Positions 63,219 to 64,000 of a DNA stretch of 64,000 bases are shown one piece after another (the stretch's first letter is position 1; each line of letters opens with the position of its first letter). Under the pieces are notes generated by a model. That model did not search any database. It worked only from the letters and a program-made list of their open reading frames with translations, and was not told where the DNA came from. The DNA comes from Belnapia sp. F-4-1 (GTDB lineage: Bacteria; Pseudomonadota; Alphaproteobacteria; Acetobacterales; Acetobacteraceae), in NCBI RefSeq assembly GCF_000802185.1, contig NZ_KN676113.1, positions 1,080,372 through 1,144,371 on the forward strand. The letters are read 5' to 3'. A program made the translations under genes and the position numbers.

Positions 63219-64000
63219 TCAGTCGAGCGAGATGCGCGCGTCCTTCGCAATGGACTGCCAGCGCAGGGCGCTCGTGCGGATGTAGTCGTCCACCTCGGGC
63301 CGCGGGATGTAGAGCGGATCGACGAAGGCCGCCTGCAGGCGCTGCTCGGTCTGCGGCGTGCGGGTGCGCTCCAGCGCCGCGGCCAGGGACCGGGCGATGG
63401 CGGGCGGCATCTTCCGCGACACGAAGAGGCCGAACCAGATGCCGAGCTCGACATCCGGCATGCCGCTCTCCTTCAGCGTTGGCACCCCCGGCAGGGCGCT
63501 CGCCCGCCTGGCGGTGGTGACGGCGAGCGGGCGGAAGGCGCCGGACTGGATATGCGCGGTGGAGGTGGCGGTGGTATCGAATCCGAAATCCACCTCGCCC
63601 GCCAGCATGGCCGCGACCAGCGGCGAGGAGCCGCGATAGGGCACATGCGTCGCGTCGATCCCCGCCTCCTTCAGGAAAACGGCGGCCGAGAGGTGCGAGG
63701 AGCTGCCGTTGCCGACCGAGCCGTAGATCATCGGCCGCGCCTTGGCCTCGGCGATGAAGGACCGCAGGTCCTTCGCCTGGACGCGGGCGGGGATGACGGA
63801 GAGGATGTTCGCCACCTCCCCGATTGTGCCGAGGCAGCCGAAGTCGCGCACTGCATCGACGCCGCTATTGGCGTAGAGGATGGGGTTCACGCCGAACATG
63901 GCGGTGGTGCCGAAGAGGATGGTGTAGCCGTCGGCCTCCGCCTGGGCGGCGGCCCCCGTCCCGATATTGCCGCCGGCGCCGGCACGGTTCTCCACCACCA
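63219..64000 (-). CDS. Bug/TctC-type tripartite tricarboxylate transporter substrate-binding protein (partial)
   Basis: The C-terminal 260 residues; the start lies beyond the window. N-R-A-G-A-G-G-N-I-G-T-G-A-A-A near the visible beginning and V-P-Y-R-G-S-S-P-L-V-A-A-M-L-A-G-E-V-D are Bug-family marks, as are L-A-V-T-T-A-R-R-A-S-A-L-P-G-V-P-T-L-K-E-S-G. These periplasmic proteins bind carboxylates or aromatic acids for TTT-type or other uptake. It is convergent with the KpsC-like gene, with 10 bases between stops. Confidence 0.9.
   Translation of the reverse strand, partial: VVENRAGAGGNIGTGAAAQAEADGYTILFGTTAMFGVNPILYANSGVDAVRDFGCLGTIGEVANILSVIPARVQAKDLRSFIAEAKARPMIYGSVGNGSSSHLSAAVFLKEAGIDATHVPYRGSSPLVAAMLAGEVDFGFDTTATSTAHIQSGAFRPLAVTTARRASALPGVPTLKESGMPDVELGIWFGLFVSRKMPPAIARSLAAALERTRTPQTEQRLQAAFVDPLYIPRPEVDDYIRTSALRWQSIAKDARISLD

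Overview
This is a 64 kb stretch of chromosome-like DNA with very high GC (around 70% by eye) and a strong G/C preference at third codon positions. Gene families and gene order (alphaproteobacterial UPF0262, EipB/DUF1849, DUF983, a ccmCDEFGHI cluster, many Bug and family-5 solute-binding proteins, TIGR01459 HAD hydrolase) point to an alphaproteobacterium, most likely Acetobacteraceae of the Roseomonas type. The taxon is an inference from families, not from a marker RNA: I see no rRNA, tRNA or CRISPR array in the window.

Layout. 1-5.2 kb holds housekeeping and accessory genes: the end of an SDR dehydrogenase, an Asp/Glu/hydantoin racemase, a ferritin-like DUF892 protein, a DUF983-UPF0262 pair, mtnA and an OprO/OprP porin. 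5.36-6.81 kb is an intact IS1182-type insertion sequence. 7.2-10.2 kb is a complete polar amino acid ABC transporter, followed by a convergent diheme cytochrome c, a DUF3237 protein, a rhodanese, a maleate-isomerase-like racemase and a Bcr/CflA efflux pump. 14.35-15.19 kb is an IS5-type element whose transposase frame is broken, followed by a decayed IS6-type transposase and a large type-I-secreted RTX nuclease of the ExeM/NucH kind. 19.75-25.4 kb is a leftward sugar operon (ABC ATPase, permease, binding protein, TIM-barrel isomerase, Gfo/Idh/MocA dehydrogenase). 25.4-30.2 kb is a patchwork with a TniB transposition-protein remnant, two LysR regulators, a quinone-oxidoreductase-like enzyme, a monooxygenase-domain protein and the broken N-terminus of a second oxidoreductase. 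It looks like acquired DNA.

30.4-64 kb returns to core-like content: an orphan peptide-binding protein, eipB, aspS, rnd, a deoxyribosyltransferase-deoxyribonucleotidase pair, a metallo-beta-lactamase-fold hydrolase with an MFS carrier, a peroxiredoxin, yqgE, an acyltransferase with a Bcr-type pump, a MocR/PdxR regulator divergent from a PNPOx-like protein and amidase, a second orphan binding protein, a HAD hydrolase and pyrD, a DMT exporter, a kynurenine-pathway pair (kynureninase-like enzyme divergent from tryptophan 2,3-dioxygenase), a cadherin/DUF4214 protein, the cytochrome c maturation operon ccmCDEFGHI, a KpsC-like capsule protein and the end of a Bug-type binding protein.

The most interesting signals are small. 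Both recognisable insertion sequences sit between copies of CTAG that contain the TAG stop codon of a neighbouring gene, so each inserted without damaging that gene. A perfect 10-bp hairpin pairs with half of the Shine-Dalgarno sequence of a DUF2934 gene. Two divergent promoters carry clear operator-like repeats (three GATTGGNCC half-sites by the MocR gene, and an AT-rich 14-bp perfect palindrome between the kynurenine genes). I found no convincing new multi-gene defence or biosynthetic system.
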